Program-made: the position numbers and the translations under genes
Shown here: positions 38,280-47,319 of the stretch, in pieces
Numbering within the stretch: position 1 is the first letter of the stretch
Layout: each line of letters begins with the position of its first letter
The notes under the pieces: generated by a model
The model's database searches: none
Seen by the model: only the letters and a program-made list of their open reading frames with translations
What the model was told of the DNA's origin: nothing
NCBI RefSeq assembly: GCF_007748175.1
Contig: NZ_CP037422.1
Location: 5,224,334 to 5,288,333, forward strand
DNA: 64,000 nt
Source of the DNA: Gimesia aquarii
GTDB lineage: Bacteria; Planctomycetota; Planctomycetia; Planctomycetales; Planctomycetaceae
Reading direction: 5' to 3'

Positions 38280-38762
38280 TTACTCGCTTATTGTAATACG
38301 AAAATAAGTGGTTTCATCGAATTGTTCATAAAACTCAAGTTGAACTGGGCTGCATTGACAACTATTGGGACCATTCCAATAGCTAATTGGTGAATATGAT
38401 GCTAAAAGACCCATGTCACACGGACCTGGAGTTGCATTTGGAGTGTTATAGCTCTGATAGTTAATTTGAACGCTCCAACCACAGTATGGATCTGATAATG
38501 CGGAATTGTATGCAAGGTCAAACCCAAAAATATGAGTTTTGATTCCAGGATATTCACCGCAAACAAAAACGATTTGCTCAAACCAATCACACGGAGTCTC
38601 GTAGTCGTTTTTTAGAGTTACTGTTCCAGTAGTGGTGTCAGTACCATTTGTTATATAATAGTCTAGCTGGAGTGTATTGGGGACAGGATATGACGTCCCT
38701 CCTGATTCACAGTCACAATGGTATGTTTGAGGAGAACTACAAACGGGGTTTGAATTCGGCAT
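38280..38762 (-). CDS. MPNSNPAC-leader protein, family B (copy 1)
   Basis: The 160-residue protein begins MPNSNPVCSSPQTYHCDCES, followed by YPVPNTLQLDYYITNGTD, WFEQIVFVCG, CGWSVQINYQSYNTPNATPG, SCQCSPVQLEFYEQ and ends TYFRITISE. It is a close paralogue of the 46834 gene. The ATG at 38762 is chosen over one three bases upstream because it lines up with the leader of the others; CTTCGAAAGGAAACA precedes it. Function unknown; beta-rich and Cys-containing, probably outside the cytoplasm if the leader acts in export. Confidence 0.62.
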   Translation of the reverse strand: MPNSNPVCSSPQTYHCDCESGGTSYPVPNTLQLDYYITNGTDTTTGTVTLKNDYETPCDWFEQIVFVCGEYPGIKTHIFGFDLAYNSALSDPYCGWSVQINYQSYNTPNATPGPCDMGLLASYSPISYWNGPNSCQCSPVQLEFYEQFDETTYFRITISE

Positions 38763-38859
38763 CATTGTTTCCTTTCGAAGTCGAGGCTAAGCTCGCTAGT
38801 TTATCTGGATCATAAGTAATATCACTTGGTGGGTTACAAGTAGGATTTGAATTCGGCAT
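38737..38859 (-). pseudogene. Truncated family A leader gene fused into the next gene's upstream region
   Basis: An ATG at 38859 starts MPNSNPTCNPPSDITYDPDK and LASLASTSKGNND, then a TAG at 38737. The first 21 codons are a family A start; the rest is the leader and first codons of the family B gene read in another frame. So a family A gene was cut after about 21 codons and joined to the upstream sequence of a family B gene. AAAAGGAAACACA precedes the ATG and may still be used. Confidence 0.6.
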
Positions 38860-38870
38860 TGTGTTTCCTT

Positions 38871-38896
38871 TTCCATTTCTAAGTTTAGAAATGGAA
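38871..38896. repeat. 12-bp perfect inverted repeat with 2-base centre
   Basis: TTCCATTTCTAA and TTAGAAATGGAA flank GT, between the end of the 1564-residue glycosyltransferase gene and the truncated leader gene. As RNA it would fold into a stable hairpin immediately before a ribosome site (AAAAGGAAAC). No T-run follows, so it may be a processing or regulatory hairpin rather than a classic terminator. Confidence 0.5.
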
Positions 38897-38948
38897 TTTT
38901 ATGTGTCTTTTCCTAAAATTGATTCAGTTTACTCATGTAGAAAATATT

Positions 38949-41900
38949 TCAGACCGAATGCAATAACTGTGCGGCTTCGTTATGACCGGGACACAGTCGC
39001 AATGTCTCATGCCAGGCACTTTTAGCACAGAGGCAATCTCCTTCGTTCTGGTATGCATGACCAAGCAGGTGCCAGGTTGCTGCGGATTCTGGTCTAAGTT
39101 CTAACGATTTTTTGTAGTTGGCGATGGCTTTCTCACACTGATTGAGCTGTAAAAACGTGGTACCCAGGTTATGAAACGCGGACGCATCGTTTGGATCTTT
39201 TTCAGCCAGAGTTTGTAATACCGACAATGACTTTTCAGGAGATGACCGTTCAAAATTGAGACGACACAGTTCGCGGAGCAACTCGATGGCCTGTGGTTTT
39301 TGGTCGAGCTTCTTCTGAAGTTGTACGATAGCCTGATCCGGCTTTCCTTGTCGTTCCAGAAGTCGTGCTGAAAGAATGAAACCATCAATGTGAGTTTCCT
39401 CCTGACCACGCATTCTCATGGCTAACTGCTCGACTTGTTCCAGCTTATCGGCTTTGAGGAGCGTTTCTCCCAGACATTTCCAGGCAGTGGTATAAGTCGG
39501 AATTTCTTTGATGATCAGGCGCCATTGTGCTTCTGCTTCTTCGAGCTTTCCCATTTCATCGTAGACAATGGCCAGGTTGTGTCGCGTCTTATAACCACAG
39601 AGTCCCACATCAATACTAGTAAAGTGGCGGTCGGTCTGTTCATTGATGACACGCAGGTAGGTTTTTTCGGCATCAAGCAACCGGCCGAAGTGATGCTGCA
39701 ACATTGCCTGTCGAAACAGAAGTTCTTTATCACTAGGAAAATGGCTCAGACCTTGACTGCAATAGTCCCAGGCGTCCTGGTGTTGCTCATTTTGAGACAG
39801 GGCATTGACCAGTAACGCGTAGGCCTTGCGGACTTGCGATTCACCTGGATCAGAGACTCCCAGGCACTGTTTTAAATATTTGATCGCTTCAGGGTATTTT
39901 TCATCATCTGCGTACGTCATGCCCAAATTGAACAACACAAAAGGATGATTGGGACGTTCTCTGTTATCTAATTTAAGCAGCCGGTAGTCGCGTTCCAACT
40001 TGCGTTTACGACCTTCTACACTATGGTCTGAGCCTGAATGCACGACGTACAAATCGGTCCAGGCCACCTCTCCTCCCAACCTTCTAATAGCAGGGATAAT
40101 TTGTTCGTGAATCCTATGTTCAAACTGTAACTCAGGATGATTGCGGAAGAGCTTCACATGATCTACGGCTGTCATACTGACATCCCATTCAGGGCCCGGA
40201 CAGTGAACCTGCATAATATATCCCAGAGTACGATCAGGGTGAGACTGTGCAGCTAGTGCTTTCAGTTTTTTGCCACACTCGGCAGTGATCGTATCATCGG
40301 AGTCCATCCAAAAAATCCATTTCCCCTGTGCGTATTTAATGGATTCATTACGGGCAGCTGAAAAGTCGTCACACCAGGGAAATTCAAACATGCGGGCACC
40401 ATACTCACGGCAGATCTCAGGAGTCCGATCAACAGAACCAGTATCAACGACAATCATTTCATCCACCCAAGGCTGAATACTTTCCAGACAAGGGCCGATG
40501 GTGTCTTCATTATCGCGGACAATCATGCAGAGTGAGAGTGTGTGTGGATAGTCAGTGTCGTCAGTCACCGATGTTTCCACCGATTCTTCCTTTGGTCTCA
40601 AATCTGACTGCCATTTCTTACGGTACTTTCGCTCGTTTTCCTGCATGATGCCGGCAAAGTCAGCCCCTGATCCAATGAAGGAGCGACTCCCAAAATGATG
40701 CACGAATGCGCCGACTGCGATGACAGTTCGATAACCGGCTGTGATGGCCCTTCGACAAAAATCATCATCCTCAAAGCAGCCAATCCCAAATTGTTCATCC
40801 AATGTTCCAATTTGATTGACGACTTCCCGCTTCATGAGCATACAAAACCCCACGAGTCGTTCTTCATCAAGGGATTGCTGATCATGGCGTTTGCCCCAGT
40901 CCCAGGCAAATCCATCGAGACTCGACAAATCGGTATAAGAAATTGGAATTTGTTGTGGGCCACTCACGTTATTGGAAACGGGGCCGACAATTCCGATCTC
41001 TGCTGAGGAATGAAGTTGTGTCAACAAACGATTTAGCCAACCGGTTGTCAGGAGAGTATCATTATTCAGGAGCAAGATATTGTTGCCGGAAGCGATTTCT
41101 ATGCCTTGATTCACGGCAGCCGGAAAACCACGATTTTCGGAGTTGAGAATGAATTTTGCGTCAGCAAGTGTGTTTAAATAAGCGGGCGTTCCGTCTGTTG
41201 ACCCGTTGTCAACGAAAATCAATTCGTAAGGTTCATCGGTTCGCATCCTCAAACTATCAATGCACTGTTGGGTGTATGGCAATTGATTATGGGTCACAAT
41301 GATGATAGAGGTTAAACCATAATCGGGTTGTGGCCGCTTTGTAGCTGTGACTAAATATTGATAAGCATAGAATTCTTCCACTTCTTCAGGAGGGAGCCCG
41401 TCAATGTGTAAGTTACCGATTTGGATTTTCCCAGGGTAACCCTGTGTTTGCCATTCCTGGTAGCCAGGTCCCGGCACAATTTGGAGTTTGTCGATTTGAT
41501 ATCCCGCACGAAAGAAGAGCTTTTCAATTTCGCGTCGGGTAAAGAAGCGATAGTGGGTTTGATCGAGTAATCCTGCGCATTCGTAAGTCCAGTTGCCTTC
41601 CATCAGCCCAGTCAGCACGCTTTGATTTCTGACATTGGGAATACTGGCCACAATTGTGCCTTCCGGAGTCAGCCAGTTCGCGATTTTGTTGAGGACTTGT
41701 TCGGGTGCCTTTAAGTGTTCAAGCACGTCTGCACAAACGACACAATCAAACTCCGCCTCTTGAAATTCCTCAGAGAGGGCTTCGATATTGTTTTGAATCA
41801 CCCGGTCAAGCCGTTGTTGAGCAGTTTCGGCGGCAAAGCGATCCAGTTCGACTCCGGTCACAGTTGCGGATTGCCGTTGTTTGAGGGATTCCCCTAAGCG

Positions 41901-43643
41901 TCCCGATCCACAGCCCAAATCGAGTATGTTGTGTGCTGTGGAAGGAACCAGCGTCACTACTTCAGGACGTGGGAATTCGAAATAACTACGGTCCTGTTGG
42001 GGGGGCGACTTGGAATCACTGGCTTGGGGAGCATGAGTACTGGTCTTATTGGCAGGTTTAGAGCAGGGAGTCTGTTGAAGAAGTGTGAGCGCACGCTCAA
42101 CGGCCTGGTCGCTTAGCTCTAAATGGTCATCGCGAACCGAAAGGGCTTCAGTTCCACTCGCGCCTTCAAGATCCGTTACTTGGGCTAACAGTGATTGATG
42201 ACGTTGGTTTAAAAGCAAGGAAAAAAAACGATCTGCTTTTCGGATTAGCAGCTCGTCTTCTCCAAATTCTTCACGATACGCTTCCAAAACACTGACCCAC
42301 TCTTTTTGAAAAAAAGCGCCCCAGCCCACGAGGGCCATTTGTGCTTGACCAAAACAATTCGTGGCATTTTCAAACAAGTGCGGATGTTTCAGTCCATGTG
42401 TAATTCGATCTGGAGATGCCAGAAACGATTCATACAGTTCAGGGATGTTATGCACGAGGCAGTCGTCGTCCTGAGTATAGATAATGGGGTGTTTGGCACG
42501 CTGTGCGCACAAAAAGCGTCCGTAGGTGACCTGGTTTTGCTCGGACTGGATGACATGTACGCCCTCTACTTCGATGTCGAGATGGATTTCCGGATTATTA
42601 TTCCAGACCAAGATATCGTCGATAAACGGGTAGCGTCGTAAGTCTGTGACAATCTGCGCGATATTTTGAGGACGTTTCCAGGAGAGCAGGCACGCCGATA
42701 CCGATTGGTCAGGCAAGTGAATTTGATAGTTTGGTTGCCTGATTTCTAGATCGGACGAGGGGACAAACACAGAATTGGTGGGAGGCATCGAAACACTAGT
42801 TTTCGCTGGATGAGTTTCGATTGAAGCCAGTAGTGATTGCATACGATGTTGATATGTGTGTTGGGAGACAGCAAGTTTATGCCCCTGCCGGGCAATTTTG
42901 TTGCGTTCTGTTTCTCGCTTCAAATAATAATCCATTTTGTCACAGAGCTCTTCAAGGCACTGGTAAGTTACCAAGTGCTTACCGTCTGTAAACAACTCTG
43001 CTTGTCCATTCTCGGAAAGATCATTGGTGAGTAGCAGACCGCCACAGCCCAAGGCTTCAAACACACGCATGTTAACGTCATTTTTGACACTGCGATTAAA
43101 GATCACATGCGAGGCCGCATAGGTACGGGCCATCTCTTCAAAGTAGGTTTGACCGATAAAACAGTCGGGATACTTCTCATTAAGAGATTCGAGCAGTGCA
43201 CAGCGTTCCTGTCCCACCAGATTCCCGACAAACGAAAAATCATACTGTTTCGGTTCTGAATAAGGCCGGTGAATTTCCGGATCACAGGCCAAAGGTAGCC
43301 AGAGTGCCGATACAATACCCTCATGCTGCAGTCTCTCTGCCCCGTCATTCTGAGCGGCAAACACAAAGTCATAACGCGCCGTTTTTTCGAGGCACCATTC
43401 GAAATTCATATGCGTATCAATTACCCAGCACGCGGCAGGCCTGAGGTGATCCGGTAAGTGATATTGGAACCCATCGTCGATATTGAGAAACAAGTCGAAT
43501 TTTCCTGTGGGGATCTCTGAGATCTCTTCCGGGATGAAATGTTCGACTTCAACAAGGCTTCCTAAGGCGCGTCGGCAATAAAAACCTGTTGTTTCAGGCC
43601 GAGCCTGATTATCAAAAATGAGGGCGATGCGTTTAATCGTCAT
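38949..43643 (-). CDS. Multidomain glycosyltransferase-methyltransferase-TPR protein
   Basis: The 1564-residue protein strings together several modules. About 1-290 is a CgeB-like glycosyltransferase (FDLFLNIDDGFQYHLPD, RVFEALGCGGLLLTNDLSEN). About 310-520 is a second transferase-like unit (SVSACLLSWKRPQNIAQIV, YTQDDDCLVHNIPE). About 570-710 is a class I methyltransferase (ILDLGCGSGRLGESL). About 775-1010 is a family 2 transferase (IIIVTHNQLPYTQQCIDSLR, LLLNNDTLLTTGWLN). About 1035-1180 is another family 2 domain (SLCMIVRDNEDTIGPCLESI, WMDSDDTIT). TPR repeats fill about 1228-1564. Such fusions suggest one protein that builds and caps a surface glycan with the TPR part as a binding platform. 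It starts 20 bases after the methyltransferase gene. Confidence 0.85.
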   Translation of the reverse strand: MTIKRIALIFDNQARPETTGFYCRRALGSLVEVEHFIPEEISEIPTGKFDLFLNIDDGFQYHLPDHLRPAACWVIDTHMNFEWCLEKTARYDFVFAAQNDGAERLQHEGIVSALWLPLACDPEIHRPYSEPKQYDFSFVGNLVGQERCALLESLNEKYPDCFIGQTYFEEMARTYAASHVIFNRSVKNDVNMRVFEALGCGGLLLTNDLSENGQAELFTDGKHLVTYQCLEELCDKMDYYLKRETERNKIARQGHKLAVSQHTYQHRMQSLLASIETHPAKTSVSMPPTNSVFVPSSDLEIRQPNYQIHLPDQSVSACLLSWKRPQNIAQIVTDLRRYPFIDDILVWNNNPEIHLDIEVEGVHVIQSEQNQVTYGRFLCAQRAKHPIIYTQDDDCLVHNIPELYESFLASPDRITHGLKHPHLFENATNCFGQAQMALVGWGAFFQKEWVSVLEAYREEFGEDELLIRKADRFFSLLLNQRHQSLLAQVTDLEGASGTEALSVRDDHLELSDQAVERALTLLQQTPCSKPANKTSTHAPQASDSKSPPQQDRSYFEFPRPEVVTLVPSTAHNILDLGCGSGRLGESLKQRQSATVTGVELDRFAAETAQQRLDRVIQNNIEALSEEFQEAEFDCVVCADVLEHLKAPEQVLNKIANWLTPEGTIVASIPNVRNQSVLTGLMEGNWTYECAGLLDQTHYRFFTRREIEKLFFRAGYQIDKLQIVPGPGYQEWQTQGYPGKIQIGNLHIDGLPPEEVEEFYAYQYLVTATKRPQPDYGLTSIIIVTHNQLPYTQQCIDSLRMRTDEPYELIFVDNGSTDGTPAYLNTLADAKFILNSENRGFPAAVNQGIEIASGNNILLLNNDTLLTTGWLNRLLTQLHSSAEIGIVGPVSNNVSGPQQIPISYTDLSSLDGFAWDWGKRHDQQSLDEERLVGFCMLMKREVVNQIGTLDEQFGIGCFEDDDFCRRAITAGYRTVIAVGAFVHHFGSRSFIGSGADFAGIMQENERKYRKKWQSDLRPKEESVETSVTDDTDYPHTLSLCMIVRDNEDTIGPCLESIQPWVDEMIVVDTGSVDRTPEICREYGARMFEFPWCDDFSAARNESIKYAQGKWIFWMDSDDTITAECGKKLKALAAQSHPDRTLGYIMQVHCPGPEWDVSMTAVDHVKLFRNHPELQFEHRIHEQIIPAIRRLGGEVAWTDLYVVHSGSDHSVEGRKRKLERDYRLLKLDNRERPNHPFVLFNLGMTYADDEKYPEAIKYLKQCLGVSDPGESQVRKAYALLVNALSQNEQHQDAWDYCSQGLSHFPSDKELLFRQAMLQHHFGRLLDAEKTYLRVINEQTDRHFTSIDVGLCGYKTRHNLAIVYDEMGKLEEAEAQWRLIIKEIPTYTTAWKCLGETLLKADKLEQVEQLAMRMRGQEETHIDGFILSARLLERQGKPDQAIVQLQKKLDQKPQAIELLRELCRLNFERSSPEKSLSVLQTLAEKDPNDASAFHNLGTTFLQLNQCEKAIANYKKSLELRPESAATWHLLGHAYQNEGDCLCAKSAWHETLRLCPGHNEAAQLLHSV

Positions 43644-43663
43644 GTGATCTCTCTATGCTGTAA

Positions 43664-44260
43664 TTATCGGGCTTTAATGGCAAAGCAGTACAAATCATTG
43701 GCTGCCGTGTTATGATTGAGATAAAGCTCTTCAAAGGAGGTTTCTCTTATCCAATCCAAGAACATCCTCAGGCTCACATTTTGATAATAGTCTGGATTGG
43801 GACCAAACAGTTCCCCTGTTCGTGATGTTCCATGCTCCTTGCGTCCCTCCCCTGCGCAGGTCATAAAAAAGAGTCCACCGGGACGTAAGAGTGATAACAT
43901 GTGAGCAACCGTTTTGTCGGCATAGGGGTCATGCTCAAATGTCTCTAGAGAGCAAACTACATCAAAGGATTCAGGATTAGCCTCAAATTCATGTCCCAAG
44001 CAGACCTGATCAACGCCGTTACCGGTTTCTGCATCAATGCCCATATAATCACAGTCTGCAAACTGATCACGAACGGAACCATTCACGTCACGAGATCCTA
44101 CTTCCAGGACCCGTTTGTTCTGGAAGCAGTCAGGAAAGCGATGTTTCACAGTTTGACAAAACTCTTGTTGTTCGCGATGAGCCACGGCATTCCCTTCCCA
44201 TCCCTTAGTTTGATACGACACACCTACTTTGATTGAAGAGTCGTTTGTAATCTCGTTCAA
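43664..44260 (-). CDS. SAM-dependent methyltransferase
   Basis: The 198-residue protein has motif I RVLEVGSRDVNGSVRDQF (residues 50-67), DYMGIDAETGNGVDQVCLGH at motif II, and FDVVCSLETFEHDPYADKTV and LLRPGGLFFMTCAGEG further on. The substrate is unknown. Its predicted start lies inside the end of the upstream glycosyltransferase gene (56-base overlap); a later start is possible. Sits in a glycosyltransferase operon, so a sugar methylation role is likely. Confidence 0.78.
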   Translation of the reverse strand: MNEITNDSSIKVGVSYQTKGWEGNAVAHREQQEFCQTVKHRFPDCFQNKRVLEVGSRDVNGSVRDQFADCDYMGIDAETGNGVDQVCLGHEFEANPESFDVVCSLETFEHDPYADKTVAHMLSLLRPGGLFFMTCAGEGRKEHGTSRTGELFGPNPDYYQNVSLRMFLDWIRETSFEELYLNHNTAANDLYCFAIKAR

Positions 44261-46469
44261 TCACATCGCCCCATCGAAAACGTTCCTCGAAGACAGCCCT
44301 CCCTGCCTCTCCCAATGTTTTCATTCGCTCTGGTCGATCTAGTAGTTGGTTTAACTTCGAAACCCAATCTGCGACGTCCCCCGGGTTACAGAGCAGCCCA
44401 GTTTCCTGATCGGAAACGCTACAGGGTAGTCCTCCAATGTGGCTGGCTATTACCGGTAAGCCACAGGCCATCGCTTCCACCGAGGTACGACTGAGTCCAT
44501 CAGGAACAATGGTCGGAACGGCGCAGAGATCACAGTGTCGATACCAAAGGGGAAGTTCTAACTGTGATTTCCAGCCCACATATTTCGTGAACTCCTGTTG
44601 TTGCTGAGGAGAGTCCGAAGTTACTATCAATTCAAAGTCCTGGCGTGTTTCCCATAACTGCTCACACGCTGCCAGCAAAACAGGAAACCCTTTAATCGGT
44701 TCATGAACCAGGCCTGCAAAGATAACAGATATCTTGTCTTTGCTGATTTCAGGAGGGCATTGTTCGTCAGAAGGAAAAGGCCAGGGGAAACGCGATTCAT
44801 CCATGCCCCAGGTGACCACTTCCACGTGATTGCAAAACGGTTTATATTGTTTGGCAATCATCGGATTCAGGACCAGCACCGCTTCCGCTTTATGAAAGGA
44901 CTGCTGTAAAAGATCATGATATTCAGAAGACCCGACACCACTCAACTGTCGTTCCAGTTGATGAAGTTCGCCAGAGCGATTTTTGATCAGGCAGTGAAAG
45001 CAGTCTTCGGAATTGAAAAATTGATTCTGGGGGCAAGGAGTTAATCCCTCTGGTCCCGGGAGCATTTGCAGGTTATTCAAAGGGCACAGGCATTCTTGCG
45101 CCTGCATTCGCAAGAAGTAAGGATAGTCACTCACGGCTTCCGCCAAATGCGGCTTGAAATTCCAACTGTCTGTAATGATCACAAAATCCGGATCAAAATC
45201 GTAAACAGCGTCTTTTACTCGTTTACGAATATGATTTGCATTCCATTCAGAGGGAGTAAAATTCAAAACTTGGCTTGGAATGGGGGCATCGGACTCGATT
45301 TGGCCAATTTGCCAAGGATCATAGCGGACACAGATATGTTGAACATCGTATCCAGCCCGGCCTAAAAATTGGACTAATTCTGTGGTGTGAATATTACCGC
45401 CACCCGTGGAAGGCCAGTTATATAGAAAACTGACAATGCCAATTTTGGTGTTTTCAACAGAATTGGTTTCAAGGTTAGAATGAAAAGAATAATTTCTTTG
45501 GGGTGAAGCTGCTTTTGTTTCACGAGGCGTACTTTGCCGTTTTTCTCTCTGGGATTCTGTCGTATTCAGGGTGGTGTCGATGATGGTTTTCAAACGTTTC
45601 CCGATGTTTTCACGTGAGAGTGTTTCCCGTAAGTCTGATGCAAACTCAATCGTTTTGGTTCGATATTCCTCAGAGAACCAATAGTCCTGATCCTCTACTG
45701 CGGCGACTTCAAATCCTAATCTGGCCAGATGCTTGACACTGGAGCTATCCCGGTTCATGGCCAACGGTAAACCCGAGGCCAAATGATCAATGGCTTTGGC
45801 GGGAGGTTTATGTCTGGCTCGAAAGTCGGTTCCTTTAACGTCAATCGCGCTGCTGGCAAGTTCGGCCCAGGCAACGTGTTTGGGGGGTGTCCAGTGTTCA
45901 ATACGAATGGAATGCTTGCTAGCGAATCCCAAGTTCTCTTGAGGAATCGAGTCTATTTCCGGTTCAAGGTTGGTCAAAATCCACAGTTCTTGTGGCAAGG
46001 AATGCTGGTTCACCCATTCAATTAAAGGATGCAGATTGGAGTGAAGGCCAGTCCACAAAATTGGTCCCTCGGCTGGTTTGGGGGTCAGGGTTTTCGAAAT
46101 AAAACGCAGATGGTGATCAATGTATTCTACAGGCGCATACGCACAAAAATATTTTCTAAGAGACTCGCAGTGAATCAGAATCTGCCGACATTGAAACAGC
46201 CATTTCCCATCGCGATCAATGTCTCGGGCCGATCCATAACAGTCAACCGGGCAAAAGATGACTGGGATGTCTGGCGACCTGGAACTCATTAACTTTGAGA
46301 AATCATATTTGACGATGAGGGCCAGATCACAGGCGGGGATGGAGTCTGAAAAGAATTCGATGTCATAGAATTGTGAGAGCTCTTCGGCCATCTCTTCGCC
46401 GATCCACTCCCAAGATCCAATGCCGGGATAAACAGGTCCAATACCAATACAAGGGTGAGAAGTTCTCAT
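44205..46469 (-). CDS. Two-part glycosyltransferase (GT4-type C-terminal half)
   Basis: The 754-residue protein has an N-terminal transferase-like half (about 1-310; IGIGPVYPGIGSWEWIGEEM, ending in DLRETLSRENIGKRL) and a C-terminal half of the GT-B family 4 type (about 340-745). The latter has IGIVSFLYNWPSTGGGNIHT, VIFAGLVHEPIKGFPVLLAA and the donor-site block LSRTSVEAMACGLPVIASHI. It also has a cysteine cluster (CLCPLN, CPQNQFFNSEDCFHC) in the middle, an uncommon insertion that may bind metal. It is the first gene of the three-gene glycan operon. Confidence 0.82.
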   Translation of the reverse strand: MRTSHPCIGIGPVYPGIGSWEWIGEEMAEELSQFYDIEFFSDSIPACDLALIVKYDFSKLMSSRSPDIPVIFCPVDCYGSARDIDRDGKWLFQCRQILIHCESLRKYFCAYAPVEYIDHHLRFISKTLTPKPAEGPILWTGLHSNLHPLIEWVNQHSLPQELWILTNLEPEIDSIPQENLGFASKHSIRIEHWTPPKHVAWAELASSAIDVKGTDFRARHKPPAKAIDHLASGLPLAMNRDSSSVKHLARLGFEVAAVEDQDYWFSEEYRTKTIEFASDLRETLSRENIGKRLKTIIDTTLNTTESQREKRQSTPRETKAASPQRNYSFHSNLETNSVENTKIGIVSFLYNWPSTGGGNIHTTELVQFLGRAGYDVQHICVRYDPWQIGQIESDAPIPSQVLNFTPSEWNANHIRKRVKDAVYDFDPDFVIITDSWNFKPHLAEAVSDYPYFLRMQAQECLCPLNNLQMLPGPEGLTPCPQNQFFNSEDCFHCLIKNRSGELHQLERQLSGVGSSEYHDLLQQSFHKAEAVLVLNPMIAKQYKPFCNHVEVVTWGMDESRFPWPFPSDEQCPPEISKDKISVIFAGLVHEPIKGFPVLLAACEQLWETRQDFELIVTSDSPQQQQEFTKYVGWKSQLELPLWYRHCDLCAVPTIVPDGLSRTSVEAMACGLPVIASHIGGLPCSVSDQETGLLCNPGDVADWVSKLNQLLDRPERMKTLGEAGRAVFEERFRWGDVIERDYKRLFNQSRCVVSN

Positions 46470-46833
46470 TTACTTTCTGCCAATACAAAACGCGTTTCAA
46501 CAAAGTCGTTGGGTAACCGATTTCAAAATCAGGCGACTGTTGAGAACAATCCGTCAATTTGTTGATACTGAACACGGATCTGGCTTTGTGGGGGAAGTTT
46601 ATAAAACTAAGAAACTGTTCCCACATATAGTGTGATATTATGTTACGTTTGTGATTCGTAGAATCAAGTCTGATTTGAAAATTTACCTACGCATTACGTG
46701 AATAAATAATCACTTGTTTGTGGGTGGGTTTTGCTGGAGTATTTTCTCGGACCATGGAGAAAATAAGAGCGATGGGAGTGAACAACACATGATTTTGAAT
46801 TCCGACCACTAGCTTACCTTACCAATATAATTA
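46470..46833. other. Intergenic region upstream of the glycan operon
   Basis: About 360 bases with no supported gene between the family B gene end and the glycosyltransferase start. A promoter for the leftward operon is expected here; none could be assigned with confidence. Confidence 0.3.
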
Positions 46834-47319
46834 TTAAGTTATCTGTAGAGTAAACGATATCTCTTCATTGTATTGATAATAATATCCAACTTGAAATGGG
46901 CTGCATTGACAGCTAGTTATGTCATTCGAACCCAATGCAGCCTCTGAAAGTAGTGGAAAAAGACCTGTTGTATCACAAGGACCTGGAGTTGCATTTGGAG
47001 TATCCTCTTCAAAATCGTACGCGTCAAGGTGCCATCCACATAATGGAAATGCGGATTCTATGTCATATATTACATTAAACCCAAATATCTTTGTTTTTAC
47101 TCCATTCACTGTTTCGCAGACAAATGATATTTGTCCTTCCCAAATACATGGAGTTTGGTAGTAGTTTTTTAAAGTTACAGTTCCAGTGCTGGTGTTAACA
47201 CCATCAGTTAAATCATAGTCTACCTGGAGTGTATTTGGGAGAGGATAGGATGTCCCTCCTGATTCACAGTCACAATGGTACGTTTGAGGAAGGGTACAAG
47301 CTGGATTTGAATTAGGCAT
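46834..47319 (-). CDS. MPNSNPAC-leader protein, family B (copy 2)
   Basis: The 161-residue protein begins MPNSNPACTLPQTYHCDCES, then YPLPNTLQVDYDLTDGVN, GQISFVCETVNGVKTKIFGF, CGWHLDAYDF, SCQCSPFQVGYYYQ and ends SFTLQIT. It is the closest relative of the 38280 gene, on the other side of the three glycan genes. TTTGAAAGGAAACAA precedes the ATG, nearly the same leader as its paralogue. Function unknown. Confidence 0.62.
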   Translation of the reverse strand: MPNSNPACTLPQTYHCDCESGGTSYPLPNTLQVDYDLTDGVNTSTGTVTLKNYYQTPCIWEGQISFVCETVNGVKTKIFGFNVIYDIESAFPLCGWHLDAYDFEEDTPNATPGPCDTTGLFPLLSEAALGSNDITSCQCSPFQVGYYYQYNEEISFTLQIT

